A stretch of DNA of 64,000 bases. Source: Hippophae tibetana. Its lineage: Eukaryota > Streptophyta > Magnoliopsida > Rosales > Elaeagnaceae. Under the pieces are notes generated by a model that worked only from the letters and a program-made list of their open reading frames with translations, was not told where the DNA came from and searched no databases. Below are positions 13,101-28,028 of this stretch, in pieces (position 1 is the first letter of the stretch; each line of letters begins with the position of its first letter). The stretch is from contig CM072807.1 in the NCBI GenBank assembly GCA_037013495.1, positions 32,902,802 through 32,966,801 on the forward strand. Direction: 5' to 3'. A program made the position numbers and the translations under genes.

Positions 13101-15305
13101 AAAACCTAAAATTTTAATTCTCGTGAACCTCAGCAAAACAAAGATTTTTTCAAAAATGTCTCTCATAGCAAATGTTAGAATACAATTCAATGCAGAAACA
13201 TTCAAAACCTCTTATGAACGCATAATTTAAATGAAGCGGAAACAAAATGGATTGTAAATATAGCTCCTCCCATTGTTCAAAAGAAATTTTTTTTTTTTGA
13301 GAAAGTTCATCTTCAACCTCCAATTGGATCAACCGACCCGGTTTCACCCAAACGTATTGCCGGCCGTATCTTGATTTTATGGTGACAGAATCCAGTGTTA
13401 TTTTTATCAAAATTCTCATAATACGATTTCTGAGTGATTCATTTTCCCAATTTGAAGTAAATACATCATTTTAAATAAAAATTTAATTAATGAAGTAAAT
13501 AAATACCGACTATAAGTCGCATTTATTTTCAAGTTTATATTCACAGAATCACTCAAAAAAAAATATTAAAACAATTTAAAATTACCATATGCATCAAAAA
13601 CGAACAAAATAAAAAACCAAAAATTTTAATTCTCGTGAAACTCAGCAAAACAGAGATTTTTTAAAAAATGTCTCTCATAGCAAATGTCAGAATACAATTC
13701 AATGCAGAAACATTCAAAAACTCTTATGAACGCATAATTTAAATGAAGTGGAAACAAAATGGATTGTAAATATAACTCCTCCCATTGTTCTAAAGAATTT
13801 TGTTTTTGAAAAAGTTCATCTTCAACCTCCAATTGGGTCAACCGGCCCGGTTTCACCTAAACGTATTCCCGGCCGTATCTTGATTTTCTGGTGATAGAAT
13901 CCAGTGTTCTTTTTATCAAAATTCTCATAATACGATTTTTGAGTGATTCATTTTCCCAATTTGAAGTAAATACAACATTTTAAATAAAAATTTAATTAAT
14001 TAAGTAAATAAATACCGACGATAAGTCGCATTTATTTTCAATTTTATATTCACAGAATCACTCAAAAAAAATATTTAAACAATTCAAAATTACCATATGC
14101 ATCAAAAACAAACAAAATAAAAAACCTAAAATTTTAATTCTCGTGAACCTCAGCAAAACAAAGATTTTTTCAAAAATGTCTCTCATAGCAAATGTTAGAA
14201 TACAATTCAATGCAGAAACATTCAAAAACTCTTATGAACGCATAATTTAAATGAAGCGGAAACAAAATGGATTGTAAATATAGCTCCTCCCATTGTTCAA
14301 AAGAATTTTTTTTATTGAGAAAGTTCATCTTCAACCTCCAATTGGATCAACCGACCCGGTTTCACCCAAACGTATTGCCGGCCGTATCTTGATTTTATGG
14401 TGACAGAATCCAGTGTTATTTTTATCAAAATTCTCATAATACGATTTCTGAGTGATTCATTTTCCCAATTTGAAGTAATTACATCATTTTAAATAAAAAT
14501 TTAATTAATGAAGTAAATAAATACCGACGATAAGTCGCATTTATTTTCCAGTTAAAATTCATAGAATCACTCAAAAAAAAATATTAAAACAATTTAAAAT
14601 TACCATATGCATCAAAAACAAGAAAAATAAAAAACCTAAAATTTTAATTCTCGTGAAACTCAGCAAAACAGAGATTTTTTCAAAAATGTCTCTCATAGCA
14701 AATGTTAGAATACAATTCAATGCAGAAACATTCAAAAACTCTTATGAACGCATAATTTAAATGCAGCGGAACCAAAATGGATTGTAAATATACCTCCTCC
14801 CATTGTTCAAAAGAATTTTTTTTTTTTGAAAAAGTTAATCTTCAACCTCCAATTCGGTCAACCCGGCCCGGTTTCACCCAAACGTATTCTCGGTCGTATC
14901 TTGATTTTCTGGTGACAGAAGCCGGTGTTCTTTTTATCAAAATTCTCATAATACGATTTCTGAGTGATTCATTTTCCCAATTTGAAGTAAATACATCATT
15001 GTAAATAAAAATTTAATTAACGAAGTAAATAAATACCGACGATAAGTCATATTTATTTTCCAGTTTAAATTCATAGAATCACTCAAAAAAAATATTAAAA
15101 CAATTGAAAATTACCATATGCATCAAAAACAAGCAAAATAAAAAACCTAAAATTTTAATTCTCGTGAAACTCGGCAAAATAGAGATTTTTTCAAAAATGT
15201 CTCTCATAGCAAATGTTAGAATACAATTCAATGGAGAAACATTCAAAAACTCTTATGAACGCATAATTTAAATGAAGTGGAAACAAAATGGATTGTAAAT
15301 ATAAC

Positions 15306-18300
15306 TCCTCCCATTGTTCTAAAGAATTTTCTTTTTTGAAAAAGTTCATCTTCAACCTCCAATTGGGTCAACCGGCCCGGTTTCACCTAAACGTATTCCC
15401 GGCCGTATCTTGATTTTCTGGTGATAGAATCCTGTGTTCTTTTTATCAAAATTCTCATAATACGATTTTTGAGTGATTCATTTTCCCAATTTGAAGTAAA
15501 TACAACATTTTAAATAAAAATTTAATTAATTAAGTAAATAAATACCGACGATAAGTCGCATTTATTTTCAATTTTATATTCACAGAATCACTCAAAAAAA
15601 ATATTTAAACAATTTAAAATTACCATATGCATCAAAAACAAACAAAATAAAAAACCTAAAATTTTAATTCTCGTGAACCTCAGCAAAACAAAGATTTTTT
15701 CAAAAATGTCTCTCATAGCAAATGTTAGAATACAATTCAATGCAGAAACATTCAAAAACTCTTATGAACGCATAATTTAAATGAAGCGGAAACAAAATGG
15801 ATTGTAAATATAGCTCCTCCCATTGTTCAAAAGAATTTTTTTTATTGAGAAAGTTCATCTTCAACCTCCAATTGGATCAACCGACCCGGTTTCACCCAAA
15901 CGTATTGCCGGCCGTATCTTGATTTTATGGTGACAGAATCCAGTGTTATTTTTATCAAAATTCTCATAATACGATTTCTGAGTGATTCATTTTCCCAATT
16001 TGAAGTAATTACATCATTTTAAATAAAAATTTAATTAATGAAGTAAATAAATACCGACGATAAGTCGCATTTATTTTCCAGTTAAAATTCATAGAATCAC
16101 TCAAAAAAAATATTAAAACAATTTAAAATTACCATATGCATCAAAAACAAGAAAAATAAAAAACCTAAAATTTTAATTCTCGTGAAACTCAGCAAAACAG
16201 AGATTTTGTCAAAAATGTCTCTCATAGCAAATGTTAGAATACAATTCAATGCAGAAACATTCAAAAACTCTTATGAACGCATAATTTAAATGCAGCGGAA
16301 ACAAAATGGATTGTAAATATACCTCCTCCCATTGTTCAAAAGAATTTTCTTTTTTGAAAAAGTTCATCTTCAGCCCACAATTGGGTCAACCCGGCTCGGT
16401 TTCACCCAAACGTATTCTCGTCCATATCTTGATTTTCTGGTGACAGAATCCAGTGTTCTTTTTATCAAAATTCTCATAATTCCATTTCTGAGTGATTCAT
16501 TTTCCCAATTTGAAGTAAATACATCATATTAAATAAAAATTTAATTAATGAAGTAAATAAATACCGACTATAAGTCGCATTTATTTTCAAGTTTATATTC
16601 ACAGAATCACTCAAAAAAAATATTAAAACAATTTAAAATTACCATATGCATCAAAAACGAACAAAATAAAAAACCAAAAATTTTAATTCTCGTGAAACTC
16701 AGCAAAACAGAGATTTTTTTAAAAATGTCTCTCATAGCAAATGTCAGAATACAATTCAATGCAGAAACATTCAAAAACTCTTATGAACGCATAATTTAAA
16801 TGCAGCGGAACCAAAATGGATTGTAAATATACCTCCTCCCATTGTTCAAAAGAATTTTTTTTTGTTGAGAAAGTTCATCTTCAACCTCCAATTGGATCAA
16901 CCGACCCGGTTTCACCCAAACGTATTGCCGGCCGTATCTTGATTTTATGGTGACAGAATCCAGTGTTATTTTTATCAAAATTCTCATAATACGATTTCTG
17001 AGTGATTCATTTTCCCAATTTGAAGTAAATACATCATATTAAATAAAAATTTAATTAATGAAGTAAATAAATACCGACTATAAGCCTCATTTATTTTCAA
17101 GTTTATATTCACAGAATCACTCAAAAAAAATATTAAAACAATTTAAAATTACCATATGCATCAAAAACGAACAAAATAAAAAACCAAAAATTTTAATTCT
17201 CGTGAAACTCAGCAAAACAGAGATTTTTTAAAAAATGTCTCTCATAGCAAATGTCAGAATACAATTCAATGCAGAAACATTCAAAAACTCTTATGAACGC
17301 ATAATTTAAATGCAGCGGAACCAAAATGGATTGTAAATATACCTCCTCCCATTGTTCAAAAGAATTTTTTTTTTTTGAAAAAGTTAATCTTCAACCTCCA
17401 ATTCGGTCAACCCGGCCCGGTTTCACCCAAACGTATTCTCGGTCGTATCTTGATTTTCTGGTGACAGAAGCCGGTGTTCTTTTTATCAAAATTCTCATAA
17501 TACGATTTCTGAGTGATTCATTTTCCCAATTTGAAGTAAATACATCATTGTAAATAAAAATTTAATTAACGAAGTAAATAAATACCGACGATAAGTCATA
17601 TTTATTTTCCAGTTTAAATTCATAGAATCACTCAAAAAAAATATTAAAACAATTGAAAATTACCATATGCATCAAAAACAAGCAAAATAAAAAACCAAAA
17701 ATTTTAATTCTCGTGAAACTCAGCAAAATAGAGATTTTTTCAAAAATGTCTCTCATAGCAAATGTTAGAATACAATTCAATGGAGAAACATTCAAAAACT
17801 CTTATGAACGCATAATTTAAATGAAGTGGAAACAAAATGGATTGTAAATATAACTCCTCCCATTGTTCTAAAGAATTTTTTTTTTGAAAAAGTTCATCTT
17901 CAACCTCCAATTGGGTCAACCGGCCCGGTTTCACCTAAACGTATTCCCGGCCGTATCTTGATTTTCTGGTGATAGAATCCTGTGTTCTTTTTATCAAAAT
18001 TCTCATAATACGATAGTTGAGTGATTCATTTTCCCAATTTGAAGTAAATACAACATTTTAAATAAAAATTTAATTAATTAAGTAAATAAATACCGACGAT
18101 AAGTCGCATTTATTTTCAATTTTATATTCACAGAATCACTCAAAAAAAATATTTAAACAATTCAAAATTACCATATGCATCAAAAACAAACAAAATAAAA
18201 AACCTAAAATTTTAATTCTCGTGAACCTCAGCAAAACAAAGATTTTTTCAAAAATGTCTCTCATAGCAAATGTTAGAATACAATTCAATGCAGAAACATT

Positions 18301-18910
18301 CAAAAACTCTTATGAACGCATAATTTAAATGAAGCGGAAACAAAATGGATTGTAAATATAGCTCCTCCCATTGTTCAAAAGAATTTTTTTTATTGAGAAA
18401 GTTCATCTTCAACCTCCAATTGGATCAACCGACCCGGTTTCACCCAAACGTATTGCCGGCCGTATCTTGATTTTATGGTGACAGAATCCAGTGTTATTTT
18501 TATCAAAATTCTCATAATACGATTTCTGAGTGATTCATTTTCCCAATTTGAAGTAATTACATCATTTTAAATAAAAATTTAATTAATGAAGTAAATAAAT
18601 ACCGACGATAAGTCGCATTTATTTTCCAGTTAAAATTCATAGAATCACTCAAAAAAAAATATTAAAACAATTTAAAATTACCATATGCATCAAAAACAAG
18701 AAAAATAAAAAACCTAAAATTTTAATTCTCGTGAAACTCAGCAAAACAGAGATTTTTTCAAAAATGTCTCTCATAGCAAATGTTAGAATACAATTCAATG
18801 CAGAAACATTCAAAAACTCTTATGAACGCATAATTTAAATGCAGCGGAAACAAAATGGATTGTAAATATACCTCCTCCCATTGTTCAAAAGAATTTTCTT
18901 TTTTGAAAAA
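15306..18910 (+). repeat. Segment with a match 15799 bp downstream
   Basis: S-T-U-T2-R-S-T from about 15306 matches about 31105-34709 at a constant 15799 bp (31 monomers). Anchors pair exactly (15797/31596, 16306/32105, 16816/32615, 17326/33125, 17837/33636, 18345/34144). The match ends inside the next monomer, where this copy enters U (agcccacaattg) and the partner enters V. Differences seen include gatagttgag here versus gatttttgag there, and taccgacg versus taccaacg. Confidence 0.8.
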
Positions 18911-20892
18911 GTTCATCTTCAGCCCACAATTGGGTCAACCCGGCTCGGTTTCACCCAAACGTATTCTCGTCCATATCTTGATTTTCTGGTGACAGAATCC
19001 AGTGTTCTTTTTATCAAAATTCTCATAATTCCATTTCTGAGTGATTCATTTTCCCAATTTGAAGTAAATACATCATATTAAATAAAAATTTAATTAATGA
19101 AGTAAATAAATACCGACTATAAGTCGCATTTATTTTCAAGTTTATATTCACAGAATCACTCAAAAAAAATATTAAAACAATTTAAAATTACCATATGCAT
19201 CAAAAACGAACAAAATAAAAAACCAAAAATTTTAATTCTCGTGAAACTCAGCAAAACAGAGATTTTTTAAAAAATGTCTCTCATAGCAAATGTCAGAATA
19301 CAATTCAATGCAGAAACATTCAAAAACTCTTATGAACGCATAATTTAAATGAAGTGGAAACAAAATGGATTGTAAATATAACTCCTCCCATTGTTCTAAA
19401 GAATTTTTTTTTTGAAAAAGTTCATCTTCAACCTCCAATTGGGTCAACCGGCCCGGTTTCACCTAAACGTATTCCCGGCCGTATCTTGATTTTCTGGTGA
19501 TAGAATCCAGTGTTCTTTTTATCAAAATTCTCATAATACGATTTTTGAGTGATTCATTTTCCCAATTTGAAGTAAATACAACATTTTAAATAAAAATTTA
19601 ATTAATTAAGTAAATAAATACCGACGATAAGTCGCATTTATTTTCAATTTTATATTCACAGAATCACTCAAAAAAAATATTTAAACAATTCAAAATTACC
19701 ATATGCATCAAAAACAAACAAAATAAAAAACCTAAAATTTTAATTCTCGTGAACCTCAGCAAAACAAAGATTTTTTCAAAAATGTCTCTCATAGCAAATG
19801 TTAGAATACAATTCAATGCAGAAACATTCAAAAACTCTTATGAACGCATAATTTAAATGAAGCGGAAACAAAATGGATTGTAAATATAGCTCCTCCCATT
19901 GTTCAAAAGAATTTTTTTTATTGAGAAAGTTCATCTTCAACCTCCAATTGGATCAACCGACCCGGTTTCACCCAAACGTATTGCCGGCCGTATCTTGATT
20001 TTATGGTGACAGAATCCAGTGTTATTTTTATCAAAATTCTCATAATACGATTTCTGAGTGATTCATTTTCCCAATTTGAAGTAATTACATCATTTTAAAT
20101 AAAAATTTAATTAATGAAGTAAATAAATACCGACGATAAGTCGCATTTATTTTCCAGTTAAAATTCATAGAATCACTCAAAAAAAAATATTAAAACAATT
20201 TAAAATTACCATATGCATCAAAAACAAGAAAAATAAAAAACCTAAAATTTTAATTCTCGTGAAACTCAGCAAAACAGAGATTTTTTCAAAAATGTCTCTC
20301 ATAGCAAATGTTAGAATACAATTCAATGCAGAAACATTCAAAAACTCTTATGAACGCATAATTTAAATGCAGCGGAAACAAAATGGATTGTAAATATACC
20401 TCCTCCCATTGTTCAAAAGAATTTTCTTTTTTGAAAAAGTTCATCTTCAGCCCACAATTGGGTCAACCCGGCTCGGTTTCACCCAAACGTATTCTCGTCC
20501 ATATCTTGATTTTCTGGTGACAGAATCCAGTGTTCTTTTTATCAAAATTCTCATAATTCCATTTCTGAGTGATTCATTTTCCCAATTTGAAGTAAATACA
20601 TCATATTAAATAAAAATTTAATTAATGAAGTAAATAAATACCGACTATAAGCCTCATTTATTTTCAAGTTTATATTCACAGAATCACTCAAAAAAAATAT
20701 TAAAACAATTTAAAATTACCATATGCATCAAAAACGAACAAAATAAAAAACCAAAAATTTTAATTCTCGTGAAACTCAGCAAAACAGAGATTTTTTAAAA
20801 AATGTCTCTCATAGCAAATGTCAGAATACAATTCAATGCAGAAACATTCAAAAACTCTTATGAACGCATAATTTAAATGCAGCGGAACCAAA
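17326..20892 (+). repeat. Seven-monomer HOR, copy 1 (3567 bp)
   Basis: Order R-S-T-U-S'-T-U from starts 17326, 17837, 18345, 18855, 19365, 19873 and 20383. S and S' are split by tagaatcctgtg versus tagaatccagtg, and S' follows a second half with cgaacaaaat and aaatgtcagaat. The last U carries the private ataagcctcattt variant, also seen in the final U of the next copies. Compared with copy 2, the S monomer here has a long pure T tract, gatagttgag instead of gatttttgag, and ttcaaaatt instead of tttaaaatt. Confidence 0.9.
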
Positions 20893-23800
20893 ATGGATTG
20901 TAAATATACCTCCTCCCATTGTTCAAAAGAATTTTTTTTTTTTGAAAAAGTTAATCTTCAACCTCCAATTCGGTCAACCCGGCCCGGTTTCACCCAAACG
21001 TATTCTCGGTCGTATCTTGATTTTCTGGTGACAGAAGCCGGTGTTCTTTTTATCAAAATTCTCATAATACGATTTCTGAGTGATTCATTTTCCCAATTTG
21101 AAGTAAATACATCATTGTAAATAAAAATTTAATTAACGAAGTAAATAAATACCGACGATAAGTCATATTTATTTTCCAGTTTAAATTCATAGAATCACTC
21201 AAAAAAAATATTAAAACAATTGAAAATTACCATATGCATCAAAAACAAGCAAAATAAAAAACCTAAAATTTTAATTCTCGTGAAACTCAGCAAAATAGAG
21301 ATTTTTTCAAAAATGTCTCTCATAGCAAATGTTAGAATACAATTCAATGGAGAAACATTCAAAAACTCTTATGAACGCATAATTTAAATGAAGTGGAAAC
21401 AAAATGGATTGTAAATATAACTCCTCCCATTGTTCTAAAGAATTTTCTTTTTTGAAAAAGTTCATCTTCAACCTCCAATTGGGTCAACCGGCCCGGTTTC
21501 ACCTAAACGTATTCCCGGCCGTATCTTGATTTTCTGGTGATAGAATCCTGTGTTCTTTTTATCAAAATTCTCATAATACGATTTTTGAGTGATTCATTTT
21601 CCCAATTTGAAGTAAATACAACATTTTAAATAAAAATTTAATTAATTAAGTAAATAAATACCGACGATAAGTCGCATTTATTTTCAATTTTATATTCACA
21701 GAATCACTCAAAAAAAATATTTAAACAATTTAAAATTACCATATGCATCAAAAACAAACAAAATAAAAAACCTAAAATTTTAATTCTCGTGAACCTCAGC
21801 AAAACAAAGATTTTTTCAAAAATGTCTCTCATAGCAAATGTTAGAATACAATTCAATGCAGAAACATTCAAAAACTCTTATGAACGCATAATTTAAATGA
21901 AGCGGAAACAAAATGGATTGTAAATATAGCTCCTCCCATTGTTCAAAAGAATTTTTTTTATTGAGAAAGTTCATCTTCAACCTCCAATTGGATCAACCGA
22001 CCCGGTTTCACCCAAACGTATTGCCGGCCGTATCTTGATTTTATGGTGACAGAATCCAGTGTTATTTTTATCAAAATTCTCATAATACGATTTCTGAGTG
22101 ATTCATTTTCCCAATTTGAAGTAATTACATCATTTTAAATAAAAATTTAATTAATGAAGTAAATAAATACCGACGATAAGTCGCATTTATTTTCCAGTTA
22201 AAATTCATAGAATCACTCAAAAAAAAATATTAAAACAATTTAAAATTACCATATGCATCAAAAACAAGAAAAATAAAAAACCTAAAATTTTAATTCTCGT
22301 GAAACTCAGCAAAACAGAGATTTTTTCAAAAATGTCTCTCATAGCAAATGTTAGAATACAATTCAATGCAGAAACATTCAAAAACTCTTATGAACGCATA
22401 ATTTAAATGCAGCGGAAACAAAATGGATTGTAAATATACCTCCTCCCATTGTTCAAAAGAATTTTCTTTTTTGAAAAAGTTCATCTTCAGCCCACAATTG
22501 GGTCAACCCGGCTCGGTTTCACCCAAACGTATTCTCGTCCATATCTTGATTTTCTGGTGACAGAATCCAGTGTTCTTTTTATCAAAATTCTCATAATTCC
22601 ATTTCTGAGTGATTCATTTTCCCAATTTGAAGTAAATACATCATATTAAATAAAAATTTAATTAATGAAGTAAATAAATACCGACTATAAGTCGCATTTA
22701 TTTTCAAGTTTATATTCACAGAATCACTCAAAAAAAATATTAAAACAATTTAAAATTACCATATGCATCAAAAACGAACAAAATAAAAAACCAAAAATTT
22801 TAATTCTCGTGAAACTCAGCAAAACAGAGATTTTTTAAAAAATGTCTCTCATAGCAAATGTCAGAATACAATTCAATGCAGAAACATTCAAAAACTCTTA
22901 TGAACGCATAATTTAAATGAAGTGGAAACAAAATGGATTGTAAATATAACTCCTCCCATTGTTCTAAAGAATTTTTTTTTTGAAAAAGTTCATCTTCAAC
23001 CTCCAATTGGGTCAACCGGCCCGGTTTCACCTAAACGTATTCCCGGCCGTATCTTGATTTTCTGGTGATAGAATCCAGTGTTCTTTTTATCAAAATTCTC
23101 ATAATACGATTTTTGAGTGATTCATTTTCCCAATTTGAAGTAAATACAACATTTTAAATAAAAATTTAATTAATTAAGTAAATAAATACCGACGATAAGT
23201 CGCATTTATTTTCAATTTTATATTCACAGAATCACTCAAAAAAAATATTTAAACAATTCAAAATTACCATATGCATCAAAAACAAACAAAATAAAAAACC
23301 TAAAATTTTAATTCTCGTGAACCTCAGCAAAACAAAGATTTTTTCAAAAATGTCTCTCATAGCAAATGTTAGAATACAATTCAATGCAGAAACATTCAAA
23401 AACTCTTATGAACGCATAATTTAAATGAAGCGGAAACAAAATGGATTGTAAATATAGCTCCTCCCATTGTTCAAAAGAATTTTTTTTATTGAGAAAGTTC
23501 ATCTTCAACCTCCAATTGGATCAACCGACCCGGTTTCACCCAAACGTATTGCCGGCCGTATCTTGATTTTATGGTGACAGAATCCAGTGTTATTTTTATC
23601 AAAATTCTCATAATACGATTTCTGAGTGATTCATTTTCCCAATTTGAAGTAATTACATCATTTTAAATAAAAATTTAATTAATGAAGTAAATAAATACCG
23701 ACGATAAGTCGCATTTATTTTCCAGTTAAAATTCATAGAATCACTCAAAAAAAAATATTAAAACAATTTAAAATTACCATATGCATCAAAAACAAGAAAA

Positions 23801-24460
23801 ATAAAAAACCTAAAATTTTAATTCTCGTGAAACTCAGCAAAACAGAGATTTTTTCAAAAATGTCTCTCATAGCAAATGTTAGAATACAATTCAATGCAGA
23901 AACATTCAAAAACTCTTATGAACGCATAATTTAAATGCAGCGGAAACAAAATGGATTGTAAATATACCTCCTCCCATTGTTCAAAAGAATTTTCTTTTTT
24001 GAAAAAGTTCATCTTCAGCCCACAATTGGGTCAACCCGGCTCGGTTTCACCCAAACGTATTCTCGTCCATATCTTGATTTTCTGGTGACAGAATCCAGTG
24101 TTCTTTTTATCAAAATTCTCATAATTCCATTTCTGAGTGATTCATTTTCCCAATTTGAAGTAAATACATCATATTAAATAAAAATTTAATTAATGAAGTA
24201 AATAAATACCGACTATAAGCCTCATTTATTTTCAAGTTTATATTCACAGAATCACTCAAAAAAAATATTAAAACAATTTAAAATTACCATATGCATCAAA
24301 AACGAACAAAATAAAAAACCAAAAATTTTAATTCTCGTGAAACTCAGCAAAACAGAGATTTTTTAAAAAATGTCTCTCATAGCAAATGTCAGAATACAAT
24401 TCAATGCAGAAACATTCAAAAACTCTTATGAACGCATAATTTAAATGCAGCGGAACCAAA
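20893..24460 (+). repeat. Seven-monomer HOR, copy 2 (3568 bp)
   Basis: Same R-S-T-U-S'-T-U order, starts 20893, 21404, 21913, 22423, 22933, 23441 and 23951. The spacing to both neighbouring copies is 3567-3568 bp. Private markers repeat at the HOR period, for instance ataagcctcattt near 20647, 24215 and 27783. By eye it differs from copy 3 mainly in the second half of the first T monomer. Confidence 0.92.
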
Positions 24461-27400
24461 ATGGATTGTAAATATACCTCCTCCCATTGTTCAAAAGAAT
24501 TTTTTTTTTTTGAAAAAGTTAATCTTCAACCTCCAATTCGGTCAACCCGGCCCGGTTTCACCCAAACGTATTCTCGGTCGTATCTTGATTTTCTGGTGAC
24601 AGAAGCCGGTGTTCTTTTTATCAAAATTCTCATAATACGATTTCTGAGTGATTCATTTTCCCAATTTGAAGTAAATACATCATTGTAAATAAAAATTTAA
24701 TTAACGAAGTAAATAAATACCGACGATAAGTCATATTTATTTTCCAGTTTAAATTCATAGAATCACTCAAAAAAAATATTAAAACAATTGAAAATTACCA
24801 TATGCATCAAAAACAAGCAAAATAAAAAACCTAAAATTTTAATTCTCGTGAAACTCAGCAAAATAGAGATTTTTTCAAAAATGTCTCTCATAGCAAATGT
24901 TAGAATACAATTCAATGGAGAAACATTCAAAAACTCTTATGAACGCATAATTTAAATGAAGTGGAAACAAAATGGATTGTAAATATAACTCCTCCCATTG
25001 TTCTAAAGAATTTTCTTTTTTGAAAAAGTTCATCTTCAACCTCCAATTGGGTCAACCGGCCCGGTTTCACCTAAACGTATTCCCGGCCGTATCTTGATTT
25101 TCTGGTGATAGAATCCTGTGTTCTTTTTATCAAAATTCTCATAATACGATTTTTGAGTGATTCATTTTCCCAATTTGAAGTAAATACAACATTTTAAATA
25201 AAAATTTAATTAATTAAGTAAATAAATACCGACGATAAGTCGCATTTATTTTCAATTTTATATTCACAGAATCACTCAAAAAAAATATTTAAACAATTTA
25301 AAATTACCATATGCATCAAAAACAAACAAAATAAAAAACCTAAAATTTTAATTCTCGTGAACCTCAGCAAAACAAAGATTTTTTCAAAAATGTCTCTCAT
25401 AGCAAATGTTAGAATACAATTCAATGCAGAAACATTCAAAAACTCTTATGAACGCATAATTTAAATGAAGCGGAAACAAAATGGATTGTAAATATAGCTC
25501 CTCCCATTGTTCAAAAGAATTTTTTTTATTGAGAAAGTTCATCTTCAACCTCCAATTGGATCAACCGACCCGGTTTCACCCAAACGTATTGCCGGCCGTA
25601 TCTTGATTTTATGGTGACAGAATCCAGTGTTATTTTTATCAAAATTCTCATAATACGATTTCTGAGTGATTCATTTTCCCAATTTGAAGTAATTACATCA
25701 TTTTAAATAAAAATTTAATTAATTAAGTAAATAAATACCGACGATAAGTCGCATTTATTTTCCAGTTAAAATTCATAGAATCACTCAAAAAAAAATATTT
25801 AAACAATTTAAAATTACCATATGCATCAAAAACAAGAAAAATAAAAAACCTAAAATTTTAATTCTCGTGAAACTCAGCAAAACAGAGATTTTTTCAAAAA
25901 TGTCTCTCATAGCAAATGTTAGAATACAATTCAATGCAGAAACATTCAAAAACTCTTATGAACGCATAATTTAAATGCAGCGGAAACAAAATGGATTGTA
26001 AATATACCTCCTCCCATTGTTCAAAAGAATTTTCTTTTTTGAAAAAGTTCATCTTCAGCCCACAATTGGGTCAACCCGGCTCGGTTTCACCCAAACGTAT
26101 TCTCGTCCATATCTTGATTTTCTGGTGACAGAATCCAGTGTTCTTTTTATCAAAATTCTCATAATTCCATTTCTGAGTGATTCATTTTCCCAATTTGAAG
26201 TAAATACATCATATTAAATAAAAATTTAATTAATGAAGTAAATAAATACCGACTATAAGTCGCATTTATTTTCAAGTTTATATTCACAGAATCACTCAAA
26301 AAAAATATTAAAACAATTTAAAATTACCATATGCATCAAAAACGAACAAAATAAAAAACCAAAAATTTTAATTCTCGTGAAACTCAGCAAAACAGAGATT
26401 TTTTAAAAAATGTCTCTCATAGCAAATGTCAGAATACAATTCAATGCAGAAACATTCAAAAACTCTTATGAACGCATAATTTAAATGAAGTGGAAACAAA
26501 ATGGATTGTAAATATAACTCCTCCCATTGTTCTAAAGAATTTTTTTTTTGAAAAAGTTCATCTTCAACCTCCAATTGGGTCAACCGGCCCGGTTTCACCT
26601 AAACGTATTCCCGGCCGTATCTTGATTTTCTGGTGATAGAATCCAGTGTTCTTTTTATCAAAATTCTCATAATACGATTTTTGAGTGATTCATTTTCCCA
26701 ATTTGAAGTAAATACAACATTTTAAATAAAAATTTAATTAATTAAGTAAATAAATACCGACGATAAGTCGCATTTATTTTCAATTTTATATTCACAGAAT
26801 CACTCAAAAAAAATATTTAAACAATTCAAAATTACCATATGCATCAAAAACAAACAAAATAAAAAACCTAAAATTTTAATTCTCGTGAACCTCAGCAAAA
26901 CAAAGATTTTTTCAAAAATGTCTCTCATAGCAAATGTTAGAATACAATTCAATGCAGAAACATTCAAAAACTCTTATGAACGCATAATTTAAATGAAGCG
27001 GAAACAAAATGGATTGTAAATATAGCTCCTCCCATTGTTCAAAAGAATTTTTTTTATTGAGAAAGTTCATCTTCAACCTCCAATTGGATCAACCGACCCG
27101 GTTTCACCCAAACGTATTGCCGGCCGTATCTTGATTTTATGGTGACAGAATCCAGTGTTATTTTTATCAAAATTCTCATAATACGATTTCTGAGTGATTC
27201 ATTTTCCCAATTTGAAGTAATTACATCATTTTAAATAAAAATTTAATTAATGAAGTAAATAAATACCGACGATAAGTCGCATTTATTTTCCAGTTAAAAT
27301 TCATAGAATCACTCAAAAAAAAATATTAAAACAATTTAAAATTACCATATGCATCAAAAACAAGAAAAATAAAAAACCTAAAATTTTAATTCTCGTGAAA

Positions 27401-28028
27401 CTCAGCAAAACAGAGATTTTTTCAAAAATGTCTCTCATAGCAAATGTTAGAATACAATTCAATGCAGAAACATTCAAAAACTCTTATGAACGCATAATTT
27501 AAATGCAGCGGAAACAAAATGGATTGTAAATATACCTCCTCCCATTGTTCAAAAGAATTTTCTTTTTTGAAAAAGTTCATCTTCAGCCCACAATTGGGTC
27601 AACCCGGCTCGGTTTCACCCAAACGTATTCTCGTCCATATCTTGATTTTCTGGTGACAGAATCCAGTGTTCTTTTTATCAAAATTCTCATAATTCCATTT
27701 CTGAGTGATTCATTTTCCCAATTTGAAGTAAATACATCATATTAAATAAAAATTTAATTAATGAAGTAAATAAATACCGACTATAAGCCTCATTTATTTT
27801 CAAGTTTATATTCACAGAATCACTCAAAAAAAATATTAAAACAATTTAAAATTACCATATGCATCAAAAACGAACAAAATAAAAAACCAAAAATTTTAAT
27901 TCTCGTGAAACTCAGCAAAACAGAGATTTTTTAAAAAATGTCTCTCATAGCAAATGTCAGAATACAATTCAATGCAGAAACATTCAAAAACTCTTATGAA
28001 CGCATAATTTAAATGCAGCGGAACCAAA
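24461..28028 (+). repeat. Seven-monomer HOR, copy 3 (3568 bp)
   Basis: Same order, starts 24461, 24972, 25481, 25991, 26501, 27009 and 27519. The second half of the first T monomer reads aattaattaag and tatttaaacaa near 25720-25805 where copy 2 has aattaatgaag and tattaaaacaa, which looks like a short conversion tract from an S-type tail. A fourth copy begins (R 28029, S 28540) but is broken at 29049, where a chimeric S monomer takes the expected T position. Confidence 0.92.

Noticed and set aside
17326-28028. The near-identical 7-mer copies as an assembly artefact
   Set aside because: The copies differ at a few fixed places (T-tract form and gatagttgag in copy 1, the first T tail in copy 3), so they are not one sequence pasted repeatedly. 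True copy number still needs long reads.
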